A stretch of 64,000 bases of DNA from Manis javanica (GCF_040802235.1 NC_133163.1:39452501-39516500); one strand, 5' to 3'; positions 34,432-47,349 are shown, counted from the first letter of the stretch. Numbers and translations: made by a program. The notes: generated by a model not told the origin, from the sequence alone.

Positions 34432-37141
34432 TGTCACATTTGAAAATATTGCAATATTTCAAACTTTTTCATTATTATTTTATTTGTTACAGTGATCTGA
34501 GATCAATGATCTTTGCTATTACTATTAAAATTGTTTGGGGGCACCATGTAAGATGGCAAAGTTAATAGATAAATGTGGTGTGTGTTCTGACTGCTCCACT
34601 GACTGGCTGGTCCCCCAGTGCTCTCCCTCTTCTTGAGCCTCCCTATTCCCTGACACACACAATATTGAAATTAGGCCAGTTAATAACCCTACAGTGGCTT
34701 CTAAGTGTCAAAATGAGAGAAGAGTTGCATGTCCCTCTCCTGAAATCCAACGTTAGAAATGATTCCGCTTAGTGAGGAACGCATGCCAAAATCTGAGATA
34801 GGCCAAAAGTTAGGCCTCTTGCATGAAACAGTTTGCCAGATTATGAATGCAAAGGAAAAGTTCTTGAAAGAAATTAAAAATGCTGCTCCAGTGAACACAC
34901 AAATGATAAGAAAGTGAAACAGCTGCAATGGAGAAATTTTGCATGATCTGGAGAGAAGATCAAACCAGCCACAACATTCCCTGATGCCAAATCCTAATCC
35001 AGAGAAAAACCCTAACTCTCTTCAATTCTGTGAAGGCTGAGAGACTGACAAAATTGCAGAAGAAGTCTGAGGCTAGCACGGGTTGCTTCGTCAGGTTTAA
35101 GAAAGAAGTCATCTCTATAACATCAAAGGGCAAAGTTAAGCAGCAAGTGCTGATATAGAAGCCATAGCAAGTAATCCAGAAGATCTAGTTAAGATTATTA
35201 ATGAAGGTGGCTACACTAAACAATTCATTTTCAATGTAGAGGAAACAGCCTTCTTTTGAGAGAAGATGCTGTCTTGCAATAGGTTTCAGCCCCAGGCAAC
35301 TTCGCTATGGATTCAGTGTGACCAAAGAAAATGACAGCAAAACGTTCTTGGGGTGAAAGGGTTATACCCAACTTTATTCTCACAGTGGCAGGTCAGTCAG
35401 TCACTAAAATTCCGTTCACCCAGAGCAAGTATGCATGGAGCAAGCCAGTCTCTGCCTGTGGGCCCCTCTGCCTGCACAGCCGTCCCACACAGCCGTCCTC
35501 TGGCCTCTCTGCACAGTTGTCCCACACAGCTGTCCTCTGGGCCTCTGTCCTCGGCACTGCCACCACTCCAGCCTCTGCTCTGCTCTCCTGCAGCCTTGCA
35601 GCCCTGTCACCGTGTTGTGCACAGAGCACTGGGCGGAGCTCTTTTTTATAGAGTCAACAGCCATGTATTGCCCACAGGTGTGCAGTGAGCTAGTCAATCA
35701 GGGCCAGGTGAGAATCCTGACCACAGGAACACTCATTTTATCCACAGATGCCTTCTGGGACTTCCATAACTAGAGAGGAGAAATCAATGCCTGATTGCAA
35801 AGCTTCAAAAGACAGGTTGAAATGTTAGTGGTTAATAAAGCAGGTGACTTTCAGTTGAAGCTAAATGCTCATTGACCATCAAAAAATCTTAGGGCCTTTA
35901 AGAATTATGCTAAATCTACTTTGCCTGTGCTCTATAAATGGAGTAACAAATCGTGGATGACAGCATGTTTGTTTACAACATGGTTTGCTGAATATTTAAA
36001 CCCACTGTTGAGACCTACTGTTCAGAAGAAAAAAAATTGCTTTCAAAATATTGCTGCTTATTGACAACACACCTTACTGACAGCAATCACCCAAGAGCCC
36101 TGATGGACATGCACAATGAGATTAATGTCATTTTCATGCCGGCTAAAACAATATCCATTCTGCAGCCTTGGATCAAGGAATAATTCTGAATATCAAGTCT
36201 CATTATTTAGGGAATCCATTTTGTAAAGCTTTAGCTGCCATAGGTAGTGATTCCTCTGATGCATCTGAGCAAAATTAATTGAAAACCTTCTGGAAAGGAT
36301 TCATGATTCTAGATGCCATTAAGACCTTTGTGATTCAAAGGAAGAAGACAAAATATCAACATTAAAAGGAGTTAGAAGAAGTTGATTCCCGCCCTCATGG
36401 GAGACTTTGAGGGGTTCAGTACTCCAGTGGAGGAAGTAGCTGCAGATGGGTAGACATAGCAAGAGAACTAGAATTAGAAGTGGAGCCTGAAGAGGTGGCT
36501 GAATTGCTGTCCTCTCACAATAAACCTTGAACAGATGAGGAGTTGACTCTTACAGATGAGCAAAGAAAATGGTTCCTTGAGACAGAAACCACTCCTGGTG
36601 AAGATGCTGTGAAAATTGTTGAAATGACACCAAAGGATTTAGACTATGACATAAACTTAGTTGATAAAGCAGCACATGGTTTGAGAGGATTGACTCCCAA
36701 TTTTGAAAGAAGTTCTGTGCTCTCAAATACCACTGCATGCCACAGAGAAAGCATTTGTGAAAGGAAAAGCCAACTGATGTGGCAAACTCCACTGTTGTCT
36801 TATTTTAAGAAATTTCCCCAGCCACCCCAACGCTCAGCAACCAGAACCCTGATCCGTCAATAGTGATCAACATCAAGGCAAGACCCTCCACCAGTAATAG
36901 GATTACAGCTCACTGAAAGGTCATATAATGGTTAGCATTTTTTAGCAATAAGGTATTTTTAATTAAGGTATATACATATTTTTAGACAATGCTACTGCAT
37001 ACTTAAAGAGGACTTGTTATTGTGTAAACGTAAGTTGTATATGCACTAGGAAACCAAAAAATAATAATTTGACTTTATTGTGAGATTCACTTTATTTTTG
37101 TGGTCTGGAACCAAGCCGGCAACATCTTTGAAGCATGCCGG
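34285..37141 (+). mobile_element. Tigger1 (pogo/Tc1-mariner) DNA transposon, interrupted
   Basis: It starts at a TA (34283-34284) with 'caggcaacacctcatttta' and ends near 37141 with 'tctggaaccaagccggcaac' and 'gaagcatgccgg'; these are the two Tigger1 terminal inverted repeats. Internal phrases (gtttgtggcaaccctgga, ctgactgctccactgactgg) follow Tigger1 order. The pogo-type transposase region (about 34560-36860) is full of stops and frameshifts, with only fragments open, for example 36543-36863. A solo LTR at 35270-35746 splits it. It is dead and old. Confidence 0.82.
35270..35746 (-). mobile_element. Solo LTR of an endogenous retrovirus, copy B, inside Tigger1
   Basis: The LTR is 477 bp with TG...CA ends (TGTCTTGC ... 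TCCACA) and is flanked by a 5-bp direct repeat GATGC (35265-35269 and 35747-35751). On the minus strand it has a TATA box (CTCTATAAAAAAG, 35641-35653) and an AATAAA (complement of 35373-35378). It is homologous to 22561-22949 but longer, because a segment around 35480-35550 is tandemly repeated (cacacagc-gtcctctgg twice). Open frames across it are incidental. Confidence 0.88.
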
Positions 37142-37364
37142 TCCAATGGTAAAATACAATTCAACAAACAAAATTTTGGGTTATGCAGGAATCAAATTTA
37201 ACAGGAGAGTTTCTGAGACTTAAATTAGTGAAATATGAAACTCACAAGCAATTAGCAAACTCCAGTATCTTTCTGAATAACCAGTCTTTTGGAATTTCCA
37301 CACTTTAAAGCTCCAAGACTCGGTTTGTTTAATATATCTAGAATCACAGTTGCTAAAACATAGC

Positions 37365-37930
37365 ATACAGGTTAAGAGTTCTGGATCAGCAGTCAGCAGA
37401 CCCAGGCTTCATTCTGTTGAAATAAATATATAGTCCCAACATGGAATGGTCCTGCCCGGGTTGCCATGTCAGCAAACCAAAACTCAGATCTAATTTTCGT
37501 GTCCTGTAAATGCTCCCTTTGTCCAGAAACACAGTCCAATATATCCAACCAGCCAATCCCCAAATGCCATGTCAGCTCTGGGCTGTAAACTTATTTCCTT
37601 GTTCCTTACTCATTTTCCATTCTCCCCTTTCTTTTTACTTATTCTTTGCCCTATGAAAGCTTCCTGCCTTCCATCCCATTTTGCAGTTGTGTGGACTCTG
37701 GGAATGGAACCTTCATGAGGTGTAAAATAAAGTTTATTTGCATAAATTAAATTGTCTTCTCTAATCACTTCTAACAAGCCTGACCTGTGCCTCAGAGGAG
37801 GTGACTCCCCCTGGACTCACTTGGTATCTGCTTGATAAGGTTGTTGTAAGGATTAAATGAGAAAAATTAAAATGACTGTGTTAAGTGTACAGTAAGTACT
37901 TAAAAACAAAAGCCATTGTAAGTATTATGA
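37365..37930 (+). repeat. MIR SINE split by an LTR-like insertion
   Basis: MIR-like sequence begins at 37365 (ggttaagagttctggatcag) and resumes at about 37825 (gataaggttgttgtaaggat, taaatgagaaaaattaaaat). The intervening sequence starts TGTTGAAATAAATA near 37427 and carries a poly(A) signal in 'gtgtaaaataaagtttattt' near 37725. The inserted part looks like an LTR, but its family and its right edge are uncertain. Confidence 0.5.
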
Positions 37931-37934
37931 TCTT

Positions 37935-39600
37935 TTGTTAAATTTAATGTAAGGTATTTTAGTTTTCCTGCATTTACTCCTTACCCTTCTTACCTGTGAC
38001 ATTATTTTCATTTTTATGACCACAGGAAGTTATTTACATTGTCCTTTACAACAGTACATATTTTTCATCTTTCTTAGTTATGCCCAATGTTCTAGAATGC
38101 AGAACAAAGAATAATTCAATTGGGAAGACTCAGTCTTTTGTTAGTGTCATGATATTTAAACATTTAGCTCAAGTATTGATTTTTTTTGCATTTAAATCAA
38201 TGTTAGATGTTAACAATTGCTAATCTAATTCTAGTGACCCTACAATTAGCACAAGAACACAAATCATGGACATTAAATACATATTAAAATCAAATAATTT
38301 TTTTTCTCTTAGTTCTTTGAGGTTATTGATTAAGCCCAACATAATCTCTCTTTCCAAATGGAATTCCGGCTTTTATGTAAGAATGAGGAAGTAACAACAT
38401 CCCGTGGGAAGGGCTGTCAGACCTCCCTGACTGGGTTAGAATGTCAGTGGAAAGGAGGAAATGAAAATTAAACAACACAGTTGGGAAGCACAGATGGGAA
38501 GGTGGATAAGCTGATCACCCTCTGTTTTGATTACTGCATTTGTTAGGTCTAAATGCCTGATCTGTGTTTGGGAATGACAGTTACTCTGTTAAAAAGAAAG
38601 GAAATGAACGATCCCATCATCATTGTGATGTGGTTGAGATTTATCAGCATCAAATCTAGCCATGTTTGGGATATGTTGAAAGTCTTAGTCTATTCAAAAG
38701 GTTTCGATTTGGCAGAACTGTCTTCCCTGTCAGCACTCAGGAAGGCCTTTGAAATGGATAGGAACTCCACAAATGAAGCGCGGGAATACAAATAGAGTGA
38801 ATAAGGCCCCAAACATTTTGTAAGATTGCAAATACCTTTTCCACAGGCACATTCTCCTGCCGTGATTACTCCGTATTCATTTTAAGGGCAAGATACTCAG
38901 TGAATCAGAAACCGGAAGTTGTCTCCAGTGAAGCCTACAATGATGTTAGGGATTTGCAAAGCATGTCCCTCCTCAGAGCCTGTTTCTCTCAAACCCCAAC
39001 TAGTGTGAACTGGATAAAGGTTAAGTTAATGGAAATACTTAGACATTCTCTTTAGCTTTTCCCACAATGATCAGCAATGGTGTTGTTTATATTAGGCTGA
39101 CTTACTATATCATGCTGCTCCACATTCCTAACTTCGATAATTCATTCACAATATTTCACCAAATTCACTCAGTGGGGTTAATCACACTTGTCTATTAGAG
39201 AGGACATTTTACTATTATAGAGGAGATGTTACTTGGGTGGGGGGTATTAGGAAGGACAGGTTACTGCAAACAAATAACAGTTTCCAGGATCCCAAAGCCA
39301 CATGGGATGTAAGAAAGCAGTGCGGTAAAGCGGAGCAGCTGTGGGAGATGCCTGATATTCCAGCCAAAGGATTGGCCAGTGGAGCAGGACATGGACCACT
39401 TACGCCTGAGACAGACCTCAGAACAACACATGCCAGAAGTGGAAGCCCAAGTCTGACAGAGAAGGATGCCTCACTGAGCAACCAAGAGGCAGTCTAGTGG
39501 CCACAAATACCTGTGGTGAATTTCCAGGTGGAACTGAAGAGGTATTCTCAACTAGGACAGAAGGAGGTGGCTAAAGTGGTATTGGAACATTGAGATAGGT
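37935..39600. other. Spacer of the inverted duplication, no gene seen
   Basis: This is AT-rich sequence with short open frames on both strands and no recognised repeat or exon. Confidence 0.45.
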
Positions 39601-39838
39601 AATTCCAGGCAAAATCCAGACAATATAACCATGAGAAAAAAAAACAGAAAAAAACAAGCAACTGAGTAATGTTTTCAAATGGCTAAGGAAAAAATATTTT
39701 GAACAGAGAATTCTACACACAGCTTTACTATCAATCAATTGTGAAAGTGAAATGAAGACATTTCATACATGTAAAGACTGAACATTTACTTCTTATGTGT
39801 CTTTTCTAAAAAAGGTTGAAAAGTACCGTGATGTACTT
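39600..39838 (+). mobile_element. L1/HAL1-like fragment abutting the right inverted arm
   Basis: Phrases 'gaattctacacacagcttta', 'ctatcaatcaattgtgaaag' and 'gaagacatttcatacatgta' are typical of old L1/HAL1 sequence. It stops exactly where the inverted arm begins, so it marks a rearrangement breakpoint. Confidence 0.45.
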
Positions 39839-40916
39839 CAGAGACATGGAATGACCAAATGCTGTTGGAAATTGACATCTGTAGACTTGCTTGATGCAGA
39901 ATTGCCACAAACTATCAACGTGTAAAAAATGCAGTATCTGTGAAGCACTAGAAAGTGAAGTACAATAAAATGAGGTGTGCCTGTAGTATTGAAATTCACA
40001 AAATTTTTAACATGTTCTAATTTTCTCCAATGGAGAACTACTAGAGTATACAACCATAGACCACAAAAACATTTATGGATCATGTCTCCCATGAAACATG
40101 CATGAGAGAGTGTGTGCACCTGAATGGGTCAGTGGTGAGGTTGCCTGGTTAGACAGAACTTCAGCCAAGTAAATTGCACTTAAATATTGTCTCTGTTTAA
40201 AAACAGCAAGAACCCTTGGTGCAGATTCTACTTGTTCTTTTTATTCTCAAATACATAGTTATGCAAATGTATGTCAAGTAGGTCCCCTTCAGCCCCAGGG
40301 CCCCAGGGAAAGTGTACAGCAGAATCTTTTGTAGATTGACAAAGCTTTCTCAAACCAAGGAGTCCCTGGTTTGCAGAGTTGGACCCTGGAGAGAGAAAGT
40401 GGGAGTGAAATGAGTAAATTTGCAGAAATTTTCAAGAACCAACATTTTATCTTTGTGATTCCACATTATTAGAACATCTCTGAAGGACTGAGATAATCTT
40501 GACCAAGACCAGTCAGTAGGAGAGTACACCGACCTCCCCCAAATGGAAGTTACCCCAAAGGCAAGGAGAGTCTGACCTGGTGGCCTGATTTGGTGACCAT
40601 ACTCAGAGGGTCTGGGTGTCCTTGGTACAGAGTGCTGGTGAGGTTGGATGTCCCTCTTAACATCATCTCAGTGTAGAGGATGTGTTTAAGAAGCGAACAA
40701 GTGAGGTGGGCAGGGTAAAAAAAAAAACAACAGTTGGTACCCTAAGCCTGCGACATCCTGGAGGTAGTAGTTCTTCTTTTCTTGGTTCAATTATTTTAAA
40801 ACTAGATAAGTTATTTTCACCCCAGGCTACTGGAGTGTAAATAGCAGCAATATTTTAGTACACACTCCAGTTTCCCCAAATCTGACATTCAACTTAAGGT
40901 AGTCACATTTGGACTA
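39839..40916 (-). repeat. Right arm of the 1.1-kb inverted duplication
   Basis: This is the reverse complement of 33278-34431. It begins inside Tigger1 (39839-39983, minus strand, ending in an intact CAGGCACACCTC terminus at a TA). It then runs through the same unnamed 0.93-kb flank to about 40916, where similarity stops (ggactacatt against ggagtacact). Confidence 0.9.
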
Positions 40917-41299
40917 CATTAATATTCAGATAAAAGCATTTGAATCTCTCTGAGGAATACAACTTCCCTACTCAATTGATGGTGTTGTGAGTGCTCAAGT
41001 CCTAACTCTCAACTCCAAAGATGGGCACATGAATCAGGGCTGATGGATCCAGAGTATGGAGTCCTGACTCTCTTTGGCTTTGGTCCCCTGTCCCCATCTT
41101 TTTTTGTAGCAATGGCTTTTGCCTCAGGCCAAGTTGGAAACATTATCTCTGAAAAAATTTAGGCAGCTTATTCATGGAATAGCAGCTCAGAATAGGAGTT
41201 GGACCACTAGGCAGGACCCACTTTGCTTTGGCATTTGGCAAGAGGCCTGGCCTGACCACCTGCCCCTAGCACCCTAAAGTAAATCCTGTCATTTGCATT

Positions 41300-42165
41300 C
41301 TAACCCACAAACAAAAAACCTAGGTCTGATTCAGGGGGAGGGCAAGGAAACCCCACCCAAGCCACCTATATCAATCAAACTTATCCTTGATTTACAAAAA
41401 ATATAATTTAAAGACCATGTATGTTTAGGAAATTCTGCTGCCCAAGTGAAAATAACCAAAATAAACATCAAAAGAACTGACCCAGACTGTGGAAATACAG
41501 ATAATTCCTAAAACATAACAGACTACAAGGAATTCCCACTAGTGTCCCAAAAGAGAAGATATGTTTTCTATTTAAACAAAAGGGGCTGTTATGAAGAAGA
41601 GCAATTGGAAAATGATGAAGAATTCATGGAGATTAAAAAATACAATCACCAAAATAAAAAATAAATGTAAGGAATGCAAGATAAAGTCAAGAGACTCTCC
41701 AGGAACATAGAGCAAAAAGAACAAGGACAGAAAGCATGTGGGGAAAAAAAATGCAAGAGAACCAGAACAGCTGAAAGAACCAATCAATATCTGTCAAAGA
41801 AAAGTTCCAGTAATAGAGAAAAGAGGAAAATCATAAAAATAATATGATATCCCCAGAATTTATATGAGATGTAAAACTTCAGATTGTCAGGGCCTTTTAA
41901 ATACAGAACAGGTTGAGTTTTCAAAAATTCACACCTAAAACTCATTCTGAAATTTCTAAACACCAGAGATAAAGGCAAAGAAAAAAAAAAATAAAGAAAT
42001 GAAAGCTTCCAGTTTTAGCATAGTTTTAATACCAGAACCTAGCAAAGGAGGTATTAGAAAAGAAAATCAGACCATAGTTCTTAACCTGGAGTCTTAAATA
42101 CTGAGATATTTATTATGGAACTTCAAGAGAATCTAAAAATCCTCGAAAGTGAATGGATAATTGGG
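41300..42165 (+). mobile_element. HAL1/L1 ORF1-like remnant
   Basis: The sequence is A-rich on the plus strand, with phrases resembling the HAL1/L1 first ORF (gaagaattcatggagattaa, caagagactctccaggaaca, caaccagataaag-like text). All frames are broken. The family call is tentative. Confidence 0.4.
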
Positions 42166-42184
42166 TGTATATGTGGTACAGATA

Positions 42185-42192
42185 AATAAATA

Positions 42193-42232
<40 letters not shown>

Positions 42233-42268
42233 GTGTGTATATGTATATATATATGTATGTATGTATAA
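42185..42268 (+). repeat. (AT)n / (TATG)n microsatellite
   Basis: An AAAT run, then about fifteen AT units, then TGTATATG/TATG units follow in sequence. Confidence 0.9.
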
Positions 42269-43079
42269 TTCTGAAGAGAGCATACAAGGCTTTCATCAGA
42301 TTTTAAAACATGTCTGTGACCTACAAAAAGAACCATAACAACAGAGCCATTTTATGAATGAGAATAACTATGTTGTAAATAAAATTAATGAATCCAGCAC
42401 TGTATTAAAAACCATTATATCATGACTTAGAAGGTTTTACACAAGAAATCTGAGAAAGCCAACAGAAAAAACTTATTGTCTTAGCAGTGGTAATCTCTGC
42501 ATAGTGGGAATAAAAATTTTTATTTTGTTATATTTACTTTTCTACATTTTTTAATTTTACTACAGTGAACATGAACTGCTTTTACATAATCAAGGGTTAT
42601 AAAATAAATCTGGCAGCACATTTAAAAAGTTTTTAAAAACCAATTGTGGGTAAAATTGTAATATTTCCAGACTCTCTGACCTGGTCTTAGTGCATTTCCA
42701 TGTTAATAGGTGTTTCCAAGGAGGGGAGAGAAGTAGTCCATCTCTATATCAGTAGGTGATTACAAGGGTTGGGAGAGCAAGGGCATATCTGTACCAGCGA
42801 GGTTTGGTGGGGTCTTTTTTTGCAGTCAGGTTGGGAGAGACATGGGCAAGCAGAAGTGGACAACTGCCTGTAAGCAATAAATGGGTTTCTCCCACTTCAC
42901 TTTCCCCCTTGACTGATTTTGGCTTCAAAGGTTATTTGCTCTGGGCTGGGAACATATTTTTCCCCTGGAGTTACACCAATCTACATACATAATGTTCTCT
43001 GTTAATAAAGGAGAAAACCCATAAATATATGTTTATGGAGGGCAAAAGGTATTAAATGAATTTTAACAGACATTCCTGA

Positions 43080-43671
43080 CTAAGTATTATAGAAACCAGA
43101 AATAGAACACTTGCTTAATGTAATAAAACACAACACTAAATATCACATTTTTCTTAAAAAATGAAATATTAAAGGCCCTCTCATTAATATTAGGAAGAAG
43201 ACAAGGATGCTCTATTGCTGATTTCACCCAGTTATTATGGAGTTCCAAGATAATCTAATATATACAGGATGGAAGAGTTGTAGTAGTTTGAACCATATGA
43301 AATTATCACTTTCTATAGGACAAGATGGTCAAATATCAGCAATTTCATATGGTTCAAAATAAGAAATATTTGAAAGAAAGAGGCACTTAATCTTTGCAGA
43401 TGATTTGAGGTCAATCTAGAGAATCCATGAGAATAATAAAAAGTACGAGAGTTCAACAGAGGCTAGATAAAGGATAATAGCTTTCCTCCATTTGTTGAAG
43501 TAATACAATAGAAGATCTTAAAACATTTTAATATAAAATTTTAATTTTATAAATAATATGAAATTAAGAATTTTTAATATAAAAATGTGTGAATCCAATA
43601 GCCTAGGAATAAATTTAACAAGAATTTTGTAAGATTTATGTTAATAAACTCTAAATTTTCCTGAAGGGCTT
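43080..43671 (+). mobile_element. Old L1 ORF2 fragment (reverse-transcriptase region)
   Basis: Phrases in plus orientation include 'gaagacaaggatgctctatt', 'cccagttattatggagttcc' and 'ggaataaatttaacaagaat', which follow L1 ORF2 order with many stops. The MLT1-type LTR that follows interrupts it. Confidence 0.5.
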
Positions 43672-44115
43672 TGTATTAGTTTGCTGAGGCTGCTGTACTA
43701 AGTCAGCACAAAGTGGATGCCTTTAAACAAGAGAAATTTATTATCTCATAGTTCAGAAGGCTAGAAACCCTAAGTGATGGTATCAGCAGTTTTGGTTCCT
43801 TTATAGAGGCTTGAAGAGAGATAATTTCCCATCTGTCCTGCCAAGCTTCTGCCAGTTGCTCGTTAATTCTTGTTTCTTGGCTTGAAGATGCATCGTTCCA
43901 ATCTCTTATCTCTATCTTTACATAGTCTTCTCTATATCTCTGTGTTCTTTTCTGTCTTGGACTCTCATTGGATTTAGGAGCCACCCTAATAAAATATGAT
44001 GTCATCCCAATCTTTACCTTAGTTATATCCTCAAAGACCTTATTTCCACATAAGGTTATATTTTGGGATTCCAAATAGAATTGAATTTGGGGAACACATA
44101 TTTGAGTCACTACAG
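43672..44115 (-). mobile_element. MLT1-type (ERVL-MaLR) LTR, antisense
   Basis: It reads as a reversed MLT1: 'tgtattagtttgctgaggct', 'gctgtactaagtcagcacaa', 'gagaaatttattatctcata', 'ttcagaaggctagaaaccct', 'gagccaccctaataaaatat' and 'tcctcaaagaccttatttcc', ending at 'tttgagtcactacag'. Open frames crossing it have no meaning. Confidence 0.75.
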
Positions 44116-44219
44116 GCTTAATAAAACCTGAATTAAAAAACTTATTCCTGAATAGGAGGACTTAGTATTTTAAATATATTATTTTGTAATTACCAAAAAA
44201 AGATAATAAATAACAAAAA

Positions 44220-47200
44220 TTAAATGAAGGATATCAAATAAAATAAACACTACAAAAGGAGATGGGAAGGAATAAAGACAAGATGAAACCAACAGAAAAC
44301 AAATAGAAGATTGTAGATTTTAACCCAATTATATCAATAAGCTCATTAAAAGTAAGTGGATGTTAGACAGTTTGTTGGACAAGACTAAACTCTATGTTGC
44401 TCATTAGAAACACATTAAACATGAAAACACAGACAACTTGAAAGTATAAGGATGGGAAAAATACAGCATAAAAATACTAATTAAAAGAACACCGGTATGA
44501 TGATATTTATGAGACAGAAACATACTTTTGGTAAGAAGTATTACTAGAGATAAGAAAGAAAATTTCATAATTATAAAAGGTTTGGTTCAGTAGGAAGACC
44601 TAACAATCTTAAATTTGTATGGACATAATAACACAGCTTTACTGTATATAATCTTTGTATTTATAGTAAAGTTTAAAATAAATAGACAAAGTAGTCACAG
44701 TCATAACTGGAGGTTTTAACACATGTCCCAGTAACAAAACAAGAAGACCAAATAGTCAGTAGGATATATTTAAACACTATTAAGCAACTTGACCTAATTG
44801 ATATTTATAGAACACTATACCCAACAACTGCAGAATACACATTCTTTTCAAATGCACACCAAAGATAGACCAGATGGTGGGTCATAAAGCAAGACTCAAC
44901 ACATTTCAAAGGACTCAGATGAGACCAGTGTTTTCTCTGACCATTAAAATCAACATAGAAATATAAGAAGAAAAATCCAAAATGTACAAAAATTAAGGAA
45001 CATACTTCTAAATAACCTGTGGGTCAAAGATGAAATCACAAAGGAAATTAGAAAATATTTTGAACTGAAGAATAATGAAAATAAAATGTATCAAAATTTG
45101 TGCAATGCAGCTGAAGCATTGCTTAGAAGGAAATTTATGGCTTCTAATAAATACACTACAAAAGAGGAATGGTTGAAAATCAATACTCTAAACTTTCATT
45201 TTATTAAACTAGAAGAAGAAAAGCAAATTAAACTCAAAGTAAAAGGAAGGAAATAATAAAGAAAGCACAGTAATCACTGGAATAAGAAGTATATATACAG
45301 TAGAGAAATAGAGAAATCATCACAACCAAAAGTTTTTTCTTTATACAGAATAATAAAATCTATTATCTCCTAGCAAGAATAATCAATAAAAGAGAAAGAA
45401 AACACAAATGCCAATATCATAGGAATTTCAAAAGGTGATATCACTACACATTCTACAGCTATTAAGAGAATATGATAAACAACTTTTTTGCCAATAAATT
45501 TGACAATGTATATAAATTTTTGGAAAAATACAAGTTATCAAAGCTGATATAAAAAGAAATAAAATATGAATAATCTGACATATGTTAAAGAAGTGGAATA
45601 TATAGCTAAATCTGCATAAAGATAATCCAGGCCCAGGTGTCTTTCAGGGTAAATTCTACCAAATACTTAAGAAGAAATAATGATAATTTCTCTCAGTGCT
45701 TTCAGAGATCAGAGAAAAAAGGGACACTTTTTTACTTGTTTTATAGTTAACATAAATCTGATGCCAAAACCAAAAACCTTTCTGCATACGGACGTAAAAA
45801 TTCTAGATAAAACATTAGCAAATTGAATACAGAGATATAAAAAGAAGTGATACATAACCAAGTATGGTTTTTTCCCAGGAGTGCAAGGTTGGTTTAACAT
45901 TCTAAAATAACCAATATAATTCACCACATTAACAGAAAAAAGGAGAAAATCCATATAACATCTCAATAGGCAGATAAAATGCGTTTGATAAAATACAACT
46001 TGCACTCAGGAAAAAAAATTATCAGCAAATTGAGAAAAGAAGGAAACTTTATTAATCTGACAAAAGCTATCTAGAAACACTCCCCAAAACTATAGCTGAC
46101 ATATTTAGTGCAAAATATTATACTTCCACTCTGAGGTGTCAGTGCAATTCTGTTTTTTACCATATAAGGCTAGAACTATTGTATATCCATAGGGGGGAGA
46201 AAACCTCACTCCTTCCTTACACCATATACAAAAATTAAAGATGGCTCATAAGTGTAAATGTCAAATTAAAATATTCAAACTTCTACAAGAAAACATAGGA
46301 GAACATTTTTCTGACCTTGGGTTGTCAAGGATACAGAATGCAATAACTGTAAAAAAAAAAAATAATAAGACTAAGTCAAAATTCAGAACTTTTGTTTATT
46401 AAAAATATCAGTATGAGAGTAAAGAGGGAAGTAAGACTATGATAGTATTTTCTGTACCTATCTATCCATCTGACAAAGGGGTTGTATCCAGAATTTTACA
46501 AAGAACTTATACAAATGAAGTAAGACAAACAAACAAAAAAAACACAACCCATAAACAAAAGGCCTGAACAAGTACCACACAAAAAAGAATATCCAAATAG
46601 CCAATAAGCATATGAAAAGATGGTCAGCATCATCATGCATCAAGGAAATGCAAGTTAAAACTGCAAGATACTATTATACATTCATCAGAAAGTCTAAAAT
46701 TTAAAAGCTTAAAAACACTGAGTATTAGGAAGGATATGGCGAAGGTTGAACTACTCATACAATTGCTGTGGGAGTGTAACATTAGAAAACTGTTAAGCAG
46801 TACCAATTAAAGTTAAATATATACCTACTCTATGACTTGGCAATTCTACTTTAAGTTTATGACCAAGAGAAATAGGTATATATGCCCAATGAAGAACATG
46901 TTCAAGAATGTTCATAGCAGCTTCATTATAGTAAAATCTAGAAACAACTCAAATGTCCATCACCAGGAGAGTGGATTACTAATCTATTATTACTCATATA
47001 ATGGAAATCAAAACAATAACAACAAAGAATGAACTACTAATACACCCAACAATATGGATGAATCCCTCAGATCTGTTGAGCAAAGGAAGACAGTATAAAA
47101 CTGATTTCATTTACATTAAATTCAAGAACTGGCAAAATGAATTGATGTTGGTTGAAGCCAGGAGAGTGATTACCCCTGGGGTAGGTGGGTGAAGTGGCAA

Positions 47201-47345
47201 GCAGAACTTTCTGAGGTGATGGAAATGTTTTATATCTTGATCTGGATGATGGTTACTTAAATGTATACATATGGGAAAAGCCATTGAACTGTACACTTCA
47301 GATTTGTACACTTTCCTATCTCATTAAATCTATTTTAGACATAAT
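44220..47345 (+). mobile_element. L1 LINE, ORF2 to 3' end, degenerate
   Basis: About 3.1 kb follows L1 ORF2 in order. Near 44350 is the endonuclease-region phrase; 44800-45100 has 'atagaacactatacccaaca', 'actgcagaatacacattctt', 'gggtcaaagatgaaatcaca' and 'aaggaaattagaaaatattt'; later 'ttcccaggagtgcaaggttg', 'agatggtcagcatcatcatg' and 'ggaaatgcaagttaaaactg'. The 3' end (agccattgaactgtacactt, attaaatctattttagacat) closes near 47345. Stops and indels throughout make it inactive. Confidence 0.82.
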
Positions 47346-47349
47346 TTTT

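Noticed and set aside
35331-35773. Several overlapping frames rich in Cys/Ser/Pro at 35.3-35.8 kb
   Set aside because: They fall inside the solo LTR, occur in several phases and both strands, and reflect its tandem repeats.
36543-36863. Open frame in the right half of Tigger1 as a possible host gene
   Set aside because: It is a leftover of the decayed pogo-type transposase region, with stops on both sides.
43703-44110. 135-codon minus-strand frame
   Set aside because: It coincides with the MLT1-type LTR, which is noncoding.
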